A stretch of DNA of 7,938 nt from Actinomycetes bacterium. GTDB lineage: Bacteria; Actinomycetota; Thermoleophilia; RBG-16-64-13. The notes under the pieces are model-generated. The model was not told where the DNA came from, made no database searches, and saw only the letters and a list, made by a program, of their open reading frames with translations. The number at the start of each line of letters is the position of its first letter. Positions within the stretch are counted from its first letter, which is position 1. The DNA lies in assembly GCA_021815245.1 (NCBI GenBank), contig JAKAHF010000075.1:1-7938 (forward strand). The letters are read 5' to 3'. Below are positions 1 to 7,095 of this stretch, piece by piece. Both the position numbers and the translations under genes were made by a program.

Positions 1-1575
1 GATCTGGTGCCGCTCGAAACTCTCTACACGTGGTGTGGCATCGCCCGTGGCTTGCTGACCGGGCCCATGGCGGTAGCACGAGTCATCGCCAGGCCCTTCT
101 CGGGGGTTCCCGGGGCGTTCACACGCCCCGGGGATCGCCGCGACTACTCGCTCGCGCCCCCGGGGCGAACGTACATGGATGCACTGGTCGCCCTCGGCAT
201 CCCGGTCATCGCCCTTGGCAAGATCAGCGATATCTTCACCGCGAGAGGAGTGACCCTCAAGCTGAAGGTAGGGTCGAACTGTGACAACCTCCACCTTGCG
301 TGGAGACTTGTCCAGGGGGACTCCGTAGGCACACCAGACGGAGGCACGGCTGACTTCACCGAAGGTCTGCTCATCACGAACCTCGTTGACTTCGACACGG
401 TCTGGGGTCATCGCAACGACGTCGACGGCTTCGCGGCAGGACTGCGCGTAGTCGATGATGCCCTGCCGCGGCTTCTCGAGGCTCTCCGCGGGGACGATCT
501 GCTGGTGCTCACCGCCGACCACGGCGTCGACCCCACCACCCCCAGCACCGACCATAGCCGGGAATACGTGCCCGCGCTACTGTACCCCGCTCCGAAGGGA
601 GTCCCGGCGGCTGTCCATGAAGGCACGCTGGCCGACACCGGGGCGACCGTTTTCAGGCACCTGGCCGGCCGTGACGCGGCCGCGCGCGAAGTCTTTGACC
701 CGGGCAACGCCATGCAAGATCTGACGCCGTCGCGCGGATGGCGCAGATACACCCCGACGCAGATGGCGACGACGGGCACTTCCATGGTACCGATGCGTGT
801 CGGAGAGGAGGAGGCGGCCGAGGCGGCCGGCTTTCTGGCGGCTCGACTCGGATCGCCCCCCGATCTCGCAGTCATCCTGGGTTCAGGGCTACTCCCCGCC
901 GTGCGGCGAGCCGACACTCAGGAGTTGCCATACGCCTTGATCCCGCATTGGGCAGTGGGGTCGGTGCCGGGCCACCACTACGTGCTCACGGTGATCGATG
1001 GTGGCGGATGTCGCATCGCCCTGCTGCAGGGAAGAGTGCATGAGTATGAGGGTTTCGACCTGAGCGAAGAGCAATTGCCCGTGAACAGTCTCGCAATGTG
1101 GGGAGTGAAGCGACTGCTCCTGACCTCGGCGAGTGGTGCCGTATCAGATGGCCTGTCGACCGGTGATCTCATCCTCACGAGCCAGGTGCTCGACTTTCAG
1201 CACCGTAGCGCGGATGGGCGACCGGTCGTGCTGCCGGCGACGATGATGGCCGTCACGGGTTGGTTGAGAGATGCCGCGGCTGCAGAGGGGGTGGCGCCAT
1301 ATCGGGTCGGCGTGCACGCGTCGCTGCCTGGGCCGAACTACGAGACGCCGGCCGAGCTCGGCGTACTCAAGGAGCGGGGAGTCGACACGGTGAGCATGTC
1401 GCCCGCGGCCGAACTCCGAGCGGCGCATCAGAGCAATCTGCGGGTCGCCGTGGCGGCGATCGTGGCGAACGCGGGCGATACCACTCATGAAGAAGTGCTC
1501 GCCGGCGTGGCGCGGGCGGCGGACTCATTGACCACGGTCGTAAGCCGGCTTTCAGGTGACTGGCCGACCGACTGA
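1..1575 (+). CDS. deoB: Phosphopentomutase (C-terminal part) fused to a purine nucleoside phosphorylase-like domain; 5' end outside window
   Basis: The frame is open from base 1, and the first codons (DLVPLE) already match DeoB, so the true start lies upstream; the GTG at 7 is internal. Residues 1 to about 230 (counted from base 1) are the C-terminal half of phosphopentomutase, which interconverts (deoxy)ribose 1- and 5-phosphates in the cytosol. Visible motifs are FTRPGDRRDYSL (40-51), GKISDIF (73-79), NLVDFDTVWGHRND (127-140) and TADHGVDPTTPSTDH (171-185). D132, H137, D173, H174 and H185 have the spacing I recall for the metal ligands of Bacillus DeoB. After a linker (about 230-263), residues 264-517 resemble trimeric PNP: ILGSG (292-296), QGRVHEYEG (343-351), GPNYETPAE (444-452), an MSxxxE motif with E471, and ANAGD with N489. 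No stop separates the halves. The two families catalyse consecutive salvage steps and are often neighbouring genes, so a bifunctional enzyme is plausible. The PNP half lacks some canonical motifs, so its substrate is uncertain. A separate internal start for PNP (ATG 763) has no clear ribosome site. Confidence 0.85.
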   Translation, partial: DLVPLETLYTWCGIARGLLTGPMAVARVIARPFSGVPGAFTRPGDRRDYSLAPPGRTYMDALVALGIPVIALGKISDIFTARGVTLKLKVGSNCDNLHLAWRLVQGDSVGTPDGGTADFTEGLLITNLVDFDTVWGHRNDVDGFAAGLRVVDDALPRLLEALRGDDLLVLTADHGVDPTTPSTDHSREYVPALLYPAPKGVPAAVHEGTLADTGATVFRHLAGRDAAAREVFDPGNAMQDLTPSRGWRRYTPTQMATTGTSMVPMRVGEEEAAEAAGFLAARLGSPPDLAVILGSGLLPAVRRADTQELPYALIPHWAVGSVPGHHYVLTVIDGGGCRIALLQGRVHEYEGFDLSEEQLPVNSLAMWGVKRLLLTSASGAVSDGLSTGDLILTSQVLDFQHRSADGRPVVLPATMMAVTGWLRDAAAAEGVAPYRVGVHASLPGPNYETPAELGVLKERGVDTVSMSPAAELRAAHQSNLRVAVAAIVANAGDTTHEEVLAGVARAADSLTTVVSRLSGDWPTD

Positions 1576-1579
1576 CCGG

Positions 1580-1595
1580 GAGGCGAGGCCGCCTC
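1580..1595 (+). other. Small GC-rich inverted repeat in the intergenic gap
   Basis: GAGGCG (1580-1585) and CGCCTC (1590-1595) form a perfect 6-bp stem with a 4-base loop, starting four bases after the stop codon of the fused deoB gene. A register-shifted alternative stem uses 1583-1588 and 1592-1597. No T-run follows; the next bases are the TATACT box. It could be a weak transcript end, a binding site overlapping the promoter, or chance in GC-rich DNA. Confidence 0.35.
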
Positions 1596-1597
1596 GC

Positions 1598-1603
1598 TAT
1601 ACT
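1598..1603 (+). promoter_or_regulatory. Candidate -10 box (TATACT) for the tRNA nucleotidyltransferase gene
   Basis: TATACT matches the housekeeping -10 consensus TATAAT at five of six bases and stands out in very GC-rich DNA. Initiation about 7 bases downstream would fall at 1610-1611, on the ATG itself, giving a leaderless or near-leaderless mRNA. No good -35 box is seen at 17-base spacing; CTGACC at 1572-1577 is a partial match but lies 20 bases away. The same CTATACT heptamer occurs at 7095-7101 in the other gap of more than 35 bases. Confidence 0.45.
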
Positions 1604-1610
1604 AGAGGAT

Positions 1611-4325
1611 ATGACGGTCCCGGCTTCGCTCATAGAGATACCGACGGTCATCACGACCCATCAAAACGCTGACTTCGACGCCCTGGGGGCTGCCGTCGGC
1701 GCCGCTCTTCTGTACCCTGAGGGCCGCATCGTTTTCGGGGGGTCTCTCAACCCGAACGTTCGCGAATTCGTGTCGCTGCACGGAGAGACGCTTCCCATTA
1801 TGAACCTTCGGCAGATCGACACGGCAAAGATCCGTCAGCTGATCGTCGTCGACACCGCCGATCCGGAGCGCATCGGCGAGTTGGGCAAGTTGTGTCGCCG
1901 GGACGACGTCGAGACCGTCGTGTTCGACCATCACGCGTCGGAGCTTCCTCAGCGCCCGGCCTTCGTGCGCGGCGAGAACTGGGTGGTCTCGAACGACGGC
2001 TCTCAGTCGACGTCGATGCTGCACATACTCCGGGAGCGCGGGGTAGAGGTCGGCAGGCTCCACGCGACGGTGTTTGCCCTCGGCATCCACGAAGACACCG
2101 GGTCGCTCACCTATCCTAGGACGACCATCCGCGACGTCGAGATGCTCGCGGTGGCCATGCGCCTCGGAGCGTCGCAGGCGCTGATCGAACGCTACCTGCA
2201 CAGCGCCCTCGTCAAGGAGCAGCGCGAAGTGCTCATGCGCATGGTCGATGCAGTGAGAGTCGAGCGGGTGCGTGGTCTCGACGTGCACGTTGTGGCCCTC
2301 GAAGCGCCAAGCTACGTGGACGGCTTGAGCGTCGTCGCTCACAAGCTCATGGAACTGATCAACGCCGAAGTCCTCGTGCAGGCCATCGGCATGGAGGACC
2401 GCGTCTTCGTGACGGCGCGCTCGCGGGCAGGCGCTGTCGACGTGGGCAAGCTGCTCGAGACTGTCGGAGGAGGCGGGCATGCTCAGGCCGCCTCGGCGGT
2501 CGTTCGCGGCATGGCTCCCGACGAGGTCGTCGGGACGATCCTGTCGGCGCTGGGGCACTCCAACCTCGGCGTGCCCACCGCCGGAGAGATCATGAGCCGG
2601 CCCGTGCGTTTCATCGATGCCGGCACTCCGGTCACCGAGGCCCTCGTCACGGCGCAGCGCTACGGCCATTCGGGCATATGCGTGCGCGATGACGGTCATG
2701 TAGTGGGGATCGTCGCCCGGCGGGATCTCGACAAGGCCATCAGGCATGGGCTCGGGCATGCTCCGGTCAAGGGTGTCATGACCCGCAACATCTCGTTCGC
2801 CAGGGCTTCGACCGGTGTCGACGAGCTACGACGTCTCATGGTCGAGAGCAACATAGGGCGAGTGCCGGTGGTGAGGGACCACGCGTATGAGACCGCCATG
2901 AACGAGAAGATGGCGGCGGTCGAGGACGTGCTTGGCATCGTCACGCGCACCGATGTCCTTGCCGCCTACCAAGGCCGCTGGGAGCAGGAGCAGGTGCAGG
3001 CGGCACCCGCGCAGGTCTATGCGATCCAGGCCCTTGCGGAGCATCCGTTCTTCGGTAGGCTCTTCACGGCCTGCTCGGCTCTGTCGGATGACTTCGCCGG
3101 CGTGTACTTGGTCGGAGGATTCGTCCGTGACCTGCTTATCGAACAGCCGAACGCCGACATCGACATCGCGGTCGAAGGCGACGGCATAGAATTCGGATCG
3201 CGTCTCGCGGTGCAACTCGGCGGACGTATCCGAGCCCACCGCAAATTCAAGACCGCTGTGGTGCTCCTCCCCCCGGCCATCCTGGGAGAGGCGCCATCGT
3301 GGTTGCGGTCGACGGGTGAGCCCTTCCATGTCGACGTAGCCACGACCCGCACCGAGTTCTACGACTATCCCGCGGCGCTGCCCAGGGTCGAGCACGCCTC
3401 GATCAGGCAGGACCTATTCAGACGCGACTTCACCATTAACGCTATGGCGATCTCGCTGCGCGGACGCGATCTCGGCGCCGTCATAGACTTCTTCGGAGGC
3501 ATGCGCGACCTTCGCCAAGGGATCATCCGGGTGCTACACAACCTCAGCTTCATCGAGGACCCCACCCGCATCTTCCGCGCCGTGCGCTACGAGAACCGCT
3601 ATGGGTTCCGCATGGACGAACAGACCAAGAGTTTCGCGAAAAGCTGCGTGGACATGCATCTCGTGGGCGACCTTTCGAGCGTGCGCCTGCGTGACGAGCT
3701 GATCTCCCTTCTCAGCGAGGACGATGTGCAGTGGACACTCGGCCGGCTCTTCGAACTCGGCGTCGCGCGTCAGGTGCACCCGAAGCTCGTCACGGGCGCG
3801 AAGACGGCCGCCCTTGTCGCTCGTCTCGACGCCTTGGTGGCCGAGCTGGGACTTCGTGACGAGGTGGTAACCTGGAGACTGAGGCTGGCGGCCATGACCC
3901 GTACGATGGCGCACGACGAGCTGTATTTGTGGTTGGAGCAGCTGAAGATCCGCCATTCCGACAGCAGCGTCATCAGAGAAGCCGTAGTGGTCGCTCCTCT
4001 GGTCCCCTCGATTCTGCTCCACGACGAGCTGGGAGACTGGGAGATTGTCCGCTCGCTTCGAGGCTATCCCATCGAGGCTTTGGTGTTCGCGTTGGGCCAG
4101 ATGGATGAAGGTGTGGCCTTCGAGCGGGTGCGGCGATATGTTGTCGACCTTCGGCACCGCACGTTGAGTGTCAGTGGTGACGATCTGCTGGCCTTGGGAA
4201 TGAAAAAGGGACCCGCCGTAGGCCGGGTGCTCGAACGACTCAGGGAGATGCGAGTGAAAGAGACTGTCAAGGGCCGCGACCAGGAGCTTGCGGCTGCCCG
4301 CAGCTTGGTGGAGAAGACGGCATGA
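1611..4325 (+). CDS. DHH phosphoesterase / CBS pair / class II tRNA nucleotidyltransferase multidomain protein
   Basis: This 904-residue cytosolic protein has three modules. First is a DHH/DHHA1 phosphoesterase (about 12-312) with HQNADFDALGA (17-27), DTADP (81-85), FDHHAS (105-110), HEDTGS (160-165) and GGGGHAQAAS (286-295); all expected metal-binding motifs appear intact. Second are two CBS domains (about 324-378 and 386-452), which usually bind adenine nucleotides. Third is a class II nucleotidyltransferase head with GGFVRDLL (502-509), the catalytic DxD (D516, D518), RRDFTINAMA (604-613) and the nucleotide-selecting EDPTR (649-653), followed by the helical neck, body and tail to the end. 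The family builds or repairs the tRNA 3' CCA end. This domain order is known in several bacteria, including ones that split CC and A addition between two enzymes, so CCA-, CC- or A-adding activity, or poly(A) polymerase, cannot be chosen from sequence alone. ATG 1611 is supported because the DHH domain begins just after it. AGAGGA (1604-1609) is only one base from the ATG, too close for a normal ribosome site. The stop overlaps the next start. Confidence 0.93.
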   Translation: MTVPASLIEIPTVITTHQNADFDALGAAVGAALLYPEGRIVFGGSLNPNVREFVSLHGETLPIMNLRQIDTAKIRQLIVVDTADPERIGELGKLCRRDDVETVVFDHHASELPQRPAFVRGENWVVSNDGSQSTSMLHILRERGVEVGRLHATVFALGIHEDTGSLTYPRTTIRDVEMLAVAMRLGASQALIERYLHSALVKEQREVLMRMVDAVRVERVRGLDVHVVALEAPSYVDGLSVVAHKLMELINAEVLVQAIGMEDRVFVTARSRAGAVDVGKLLETVGGGGHAQAASAVVRGMAPDEVVGTILSALGHSNLGVPTAGEIMSRPVRFIDAGTPVTEALVTAQRYGHSGICVRDDGHVVGIVARRDLDKAIRHGLGHAPVKGVMTRNISFARASTGVDELRRLMVESNIGRVPVVRDHAYETAMNEKMAAVEDVLGIVTRTDVLAAYQGRWEQEQVQAAPAQVYAIQALAEHPFFGRLFTACSALSDDFAGVYLVGGFVRDLLIEQPNADIDIAVEGDGIEFGSRLAVQLGGRIRAHRKFKTAVVLLPPAILGEAPSWLRSTGEPFHVDVATTRTEFYDYPAALPRVEHASIRQDLFRRDFTINAMAISLRGRDLGAVIDFFGGMRDLRQGIIRVLHNLSFIEDPTRIFRAVRYENRYGFRMDEQTKSFAKSCVDMHLVGDLSSVRLRDELISLLSEDDVQWTLGRLFELGVARQVHPKLVTGAKTAALVARLDALVAELGLRDEVVTWRLRLAAMTRTMAHDELYLWLEQLKIRHSDSSVIREAVVVAPLVPSILLHDELGDWEIVRSLRGYPIEALVFALGQMDEGVAFERVRRYVVDLRHRTLSVSGDDLLALGMKKGPAVGRVLERLREMRVKETVKGRDQELAAARSLVEKTA

Positions 4326-4939
4326 GTTGGCTCAATCTGTTCATACTGATCCCCATCGTGATCGTGTCGATGTCGGCGCACGAGTTGGCCCACGGATTCA
4401 TCGCCTACCGCATGGGCGATCCGACGGCGAAGCGCGCCGGCAGACTCACCATGAACCCCATCAAGCACCTTGACCCCATGGGCACGGCGATGTTCTTCAT
4501 CACCTACATTGTGTCCTCAGGCACGGCGCTCTTCGGCTGGGCGAAGCCCATCCCGGTCGCACCGTACTACTTCAGGCGTCGACAGGCCGGCATGGCCATC
4601 GTCGGCGCGGCCGGTCCGATCACCAACTTCCTGATCGCGATCATCGTGATCCTCCTTGTCAAGTACGCCTTTCCGGACGCGACCGGCCGCCTCGCCCAGA
4701 TTTTGACGCTGTCATTCAACGTCAACGTGGTTTTGGGGGTCTTCAATCTGCTCCCCATCCCGCCGCTCGACGGCTCCCGAGTGGTCGGGGCCTTCCTGCC
4801 GCGCGGCGCGTACGAACGTTGGGCCGAACTCGATCGCTACGGCATGATCTTCGTATTCCTGGTGATCATTCTTTTCAGAGGTAGCTTCTCGCGGCTTGTG
4901 GGATGGGTCATGGACGGCCTTGTCAGTCTGTTCCTGTGA
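4322..4939 (+). CDS. M50-family site-2 membrane metalloprotease, minimal form
   Basis: This 205-residue integral membrane protein belongs to the small site-2 protease group, which cleaves substrates within the membrane. The zinc motif HELAH (H20, E21, H24) lies in the first hydrophobic segment (about 3-25). Other hydrophobic segments are near 54-72, 89-114, 126-146 and 172-186. AGPITN (97-102) and NLLPIPPLDG (142-151) match conserved family motifs; D150 would be the third zinc ligand. There is no PDZ domain, unlike RseP-type proteases, which fits the short YwhC-like class. The substrate is unknown. The start ATG overlaps the previous stop as ATGA, and GGTGGAG (4307-4313) lies 8 bases upstream as a good ribosome site. 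Translation is therefore probably coupled to the tRNA nucleotidyltransferase gene. Close association of this protease type with scpA and scpB is common in Gram-positive genomes. Confidence 0.92.
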   Translation: MSWLNLFILIPIVIVSMSAHELAHGFIAYRMGDPTAKRAGRLTMNPIKHLDPMGTAMFFITYIVSSGTALFGWAKPIPVAPYYFRRRQAGMAIVGAAGPITNFLIAIIVILLVKYAFPDATGRLAQILTLSFNVNVVLGVFNLLPIPPLDGSRVVGAFLPRGAYERWAELDRYGMIFVFLVIILFRGSFSRLVGWVMDGLVSLFL

Positions 4940-4961
4940 GCAATGTGGTAGGTCGCTCGGC

Positions 4962-4969
4962 GAGGTGAG
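4962..4969 (+). promoter_or_regulatory. Strong ribosome binding site that decides the scpA start
   Basis: GAGGTGAG is a near-perfect complement to the 16S rRNA 3' end. It sits 6 bases before CTG 4976, an ideal distance. It abuts ATT 4970, which is too close to be its start. No ATG, GTG or TTG at suitable spacing is in the ScpA frame. Confidence 0.7.
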
Positions 4970-4975
4970 ATTCTC

Positions 4976-5725
4976 CTGAGGCCACTCGAACTCGATCTCG
5001 AGGTCTACCAGGGTCCCTTCGACCTGCTGCTCTCGCTCGTCTTGCGAGAGGAGGTCGATCTGCTCGAAGTGCCGCTCTTCGAGGTGATCACCGCATATCT
5101 CGAAGAGATGGAAGACGCGGGAGTCTCGGGCTACTGGGACGAGATGACCGAGTTTCTACTGCTGATGAGTCTCCTCGTGGAGGTTAAGTCGCGGCTTCTC
5201 CTGCCGCGGGCCGTGACCGACCTCGATAGCGAACTCACGCCCGAAGAGGCCAGAGACCAGTTGCTTGCGCGTCTGTTCGAGTACAGCAAGTACAAGGCTG
5301 CCTCAGCGAGACTGCGCGACTTCGCCGAAGGGGCCTCCGCATCTCTGTTGCGAGTGCCGGCTCGCGAGACCAAGAAGCGACTGGCCGCGTTCGAGGCGAT
5401 AGCGGGCAGCGAGGACGCGCTGCAGCTACGCGATCACATTGTGCGACTCATAGAGAGCAAGCGTCCCCCTGATACATCGCATATCGCTCAGATCACCGTG
5501 GAGCTCAAACGGCAGGTGCGCATCATCAGGGGCATCCTCGCCAGACACCGGCGGTTTTCCTTCAACAACACGTTTGGCGGACAACCGCCTCTCGTGCAGG
5601 CACTTTCCCTGTTTGCCCTGCTGGACCTCCTGGCTCGAGGCGAGATCCGGGTGACACAACACCAAACGTTCGGCGATATGCTGGTGTCGTCACGCGAACC
5701 CAAGCAACATGAGAGTACTGTCTGA
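4976..5725 (+). CDS. scpA: Segregation and condensation protein A (ScpA), probable CTG start
   Basis: ScpA is the kleisin subunit that links the heads of the SMC dimer and works with ScpB in chromosome compaction and segregation. From CTG 4976 the product is 249 residues, the usual family length. The N-terminal SMC-contacting helix region carries the signature GPFDLLL (13-19) followed by a segment rich in V, L and E. FLLLMSLLVEVKSRLLLP (60-77) is the conserved second block, and the C-terminal winged helix includes VQALSLFALLDLLARGEIRV (207-226). A TTG at 5042 is the first conventional start codon in this frame, but it would remove the GPFDLLL signature. The frame closes upstream at TAG 4949-4951, and between that stop and 5042 only ATT 4970 and CTG codons such as 4976 could serve. 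The strong ribosome site at 4962-4969 favours CTG 4976. A sequencing indel near 4940-4980 is the main alternative. The stop TGA shares one base with the scpB start. Confidence 0.9.
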   Translation: MRPLELDLEVYQGPFDLLLSLVLREEVDLLEVPLFEVITAYLEEMEDAGVSGYWDEMTEFLLLMSLLVEVKSRLLLPRAVTDLDSELTPEEARDQLLARLFEYSKYKAASARLRDFAEGASASLLRVPARETKKRLAAFEAIAGSEDALQLRDHIVRLIESKRPPDTSHIAQITVELKRQVRIIRGILARHRRFSFNNTFGGQPPLVQALSLFALLDLLARGEIRVTQHQTFGDMLVSSREPKQHESTV

Positions 5726-6342
5726 TGCGACTGATCGACGAATTCGAGCATTCGGCATTGAAGCGCGATCTCGAGGCGCTGCTGTTCGCCGGAGGAGACC
5801 CTGTTTCACTCGAGACCCTCCTCGCGGCGTTGGGGCTCGATCCTACCGACTCAGAGCACCGCGAGCTTGTGTCGGCGGCGCTAGAGGATATCGCCGCGGA
5901 CTTTCCTGCCGCGGGGGACCGGGGCTTCGAACTCGTCCGCTTGAGCGGTGGATGGGCCTTTCGCACCAACCCCCGCTCGCGGGAGGTGGTGGCCCGGCTC
6001 TTCGAGCTTCCCGAGGATGCGACGCGGCTTTCGTCGGCCGCTATGGAATGCCTGGCTGTCGTAGCGTATCTGCAGCCGGTGTCGCGGCCTCAGATTGCCG
6101 AGATCCGTGGGGTAAACTCCGATTCACCGATGCGTACCTTGCTCGATCGCGAACTCATCACTGAGGTCGGACGAGCTCAGGGTGGGGGAGGAGCACTGTT
6201 GTACGGCACGACCACACGATTCGAGGCCATGTTCGGCTTGGCCGGAGTCGACGAGCTTCCGCCGATCGAGGGCTTCGCGCTCACTGAAGAGCAGAAAGAG
6301 GACCTGCGCCGCAGGCTGGGTCTGCTGACCGTGCCGGAATGA
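5725..6342 (+). CDS. scpB: Segregation and condensation protein B (ScpB)
   Basis: ScpB is the winged-helix (kite) dimer that binds ScpA in the SMC-ScpAB condensin complex on the nucleoid. The 205-residue length is typical. The first winged helix includes LEALLFAGGDPVSLETLLAA (16-35). FELVRLSGGWAFRTNP (68-83) links to the second, which carries LSSAAMECLAVVAYLQPVSR (102-121), the conserved IRGVNSDSPMRTLLDRELI (127-145) and the C-terminal block with LLYGTT (158-163) and DELPP (176-180). ATG 5725 overlaps the scpA stop by one base (TGATG). Only a weak GAGAG (5711-5715) lies upstream, so translation probably depends on coupling to scpA. Such coupling suits subunits needed in fixed proportion. Confidence 0.95.
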   Translation: MRLIDEFEHSALKRDLEALLFAGGDPVSLETLLAALGLDPTDSEHRELVSAALEDIAADFPAAGDRGFELVRLSGGWAFRTNPRSREVVARLFELPEDATRLSSAAMECLAVVAYLQPVSRPQIAEIRGVNSDSPMRTLLDRELITEVGRAQGGGGALLYGTTTRFEAMFGLAGVDELPPIEGFALTEEQKEDLRRRLGLLTVPE

Positions 6343-7070
6343 CGGTCAGACTGCAGAAGTACCTGGCCGAGGCCGGCCTCGGTTCTCGGCGCAAGTGCGA
6401 GGATCTCATCCGCGACGCCCGCGTGACCGTCGACGGTCAGGTGGCCAAACTCGGCACCGTCGTCGATCCTGATACCCAGGCGGTGCTGGTCGACGGCCGG
6501 CCGGTCCATCGTGAGACCAAGGAGTACTGGTTGCTCAACAAGCCCGCCGGCGTGCTCACCGCCGTGATCGACCCACGCGGGCGCACGACCGTCGTGCAGT
6601 TGGTGCCGGCACACGTGCGGGTTTTTCCGGTGGGACGTCTCGACCTCGACAGCACGGGCGTACTTCTCCTCACCAACGACGGCGAGCTCACCGCGCGCCT
6701 GCTACATCCCCGCTACAACGTCGACAAGGAGTATGTCGTCACGGTCTTCGGACAGGTGGCGACGCCGACGCTTGCCAAGTTGCGCAAAGGGGTCGTTCTC
6801 GATGATGGTCCCACCGCGCCTGCCGGAGTGAACCTCGTGCGGGCGGGCTTCTACAACGACGGCAGGGCCTTCAGCGTGCTGCGCGTCACCATCCACGAGG
6901 GCCGCAAACGGCAGGTGCGGCGGATGCTGGAAGTGGTGGGGCACCGGGTCATCTCGCTTCACCGTGCCCGCTTCGGCACCCTGACCGACGCCGGTCTCGC
7001 TCTCGGCCAAGCCCGCCCGCTGTCGCCGGCCGAGATCGCGCAACTGAGGGCCGGCGCCTTCGAGCGCTGA
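6339..7070 (+). CDS. rluB: 23S rRNA pseudouridine synthase, RluB/RsuA family
   Basis: This 243-residue enzyme converts a specific uridine to pseudouridine, most likely in 23S rRNA. It has an N-terminal S4 RNA-binding domain (about 1-48; LQKYLAEAGLGSRRKCEDLI at 5-24), the motif WLLNKPAGVLT (64-74), and the catalytic loop GRLDLDSTGVLLLTNDG (99-115), whose D102 is the expected nucleophile. KEYVV (130-134) and HEGRKRQVRRML (186-197) complete the family set. RsuA, RluB, RluE and RluF share this architecture. The position directly after scpB matches the RluB-like (YpuL) genes of Gram-positive bacteria, so RluB is preferred, but the target uridine is not proven. The start overlaps the scpB stop as ATGA, which suggests coupled translation. 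Confidence 0.92.
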   Translation: MTVRLQKYLAEAGLGSRRKCEDLIRDARVTVDGQVAKLGTVVDPDTQAVLVDGRPVHRETKEYWLLNKPAGVLTAVIDPRGRTTVVQLVPAHVRVFPVGRLDLDSTGVLLLTNDGELTARLLHPRYNVDKEYVVTVFGQVATPTLAKLRKGVVLDDGPTAPAGVNLVRAGFYNDGRAFSVLRVTIHEGRKRQVRRMLEVVGHRVISLHRARFGTLTDAGLALGQARPLSPAEIAQLRAGAFER

Positions 7071-7095
7071 GCCGCCGCCGAGAGCTTCCCTGCTC

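Noticed and set aside
7..9. GTG 7 as the true start of the first gene
   Set aside because: The codons before it are in frame and fit the DeoB family. The N-terminal half of DeoB, including other metal ligands, must lie upstream of the window.
408..917. Minus-strand open frame (169 residues)
   Set aside because: It is antisense to the DeoB-PNP gene and very rich in S, R, A and P, with no family motif.
763..1575. Separate PNP gene starting at ATG 763
   Set aside because: No convincing ribosome site precedes it and the frame is continuous with DeoB. It is kept only as an alternative to the fusion.
1580..1597. Rho-independent terminator after the fused deoB gene
   Set aside because: The stem is only 6 bp and is followed by TATACT and AGAGG, not by a T-run.
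1602..2759. Long minus-strand open frame (385 residues)
   Set aside because: It lies opposite the strongly supported DHH and CBS modules, has low-complexity H/R/D-rich composition, and shows no recognisable domain. It is a typical GC-rich antisense shadow.
4943..4967. ATG 4943 or GTG 4965 as the scpA start
   Set aside because: ATG 4943 is in frame but meets TAG after one more codon. GTG 4965 is in another frame, reaches TGA after four codons and lies inside the ribosome site.
5042..5044. TTG as the scpA start codon
   Set aside because: It would delete the conserved GPFDLLL signature encoded just upstream, and it has no good ribosome site at proper spacing.
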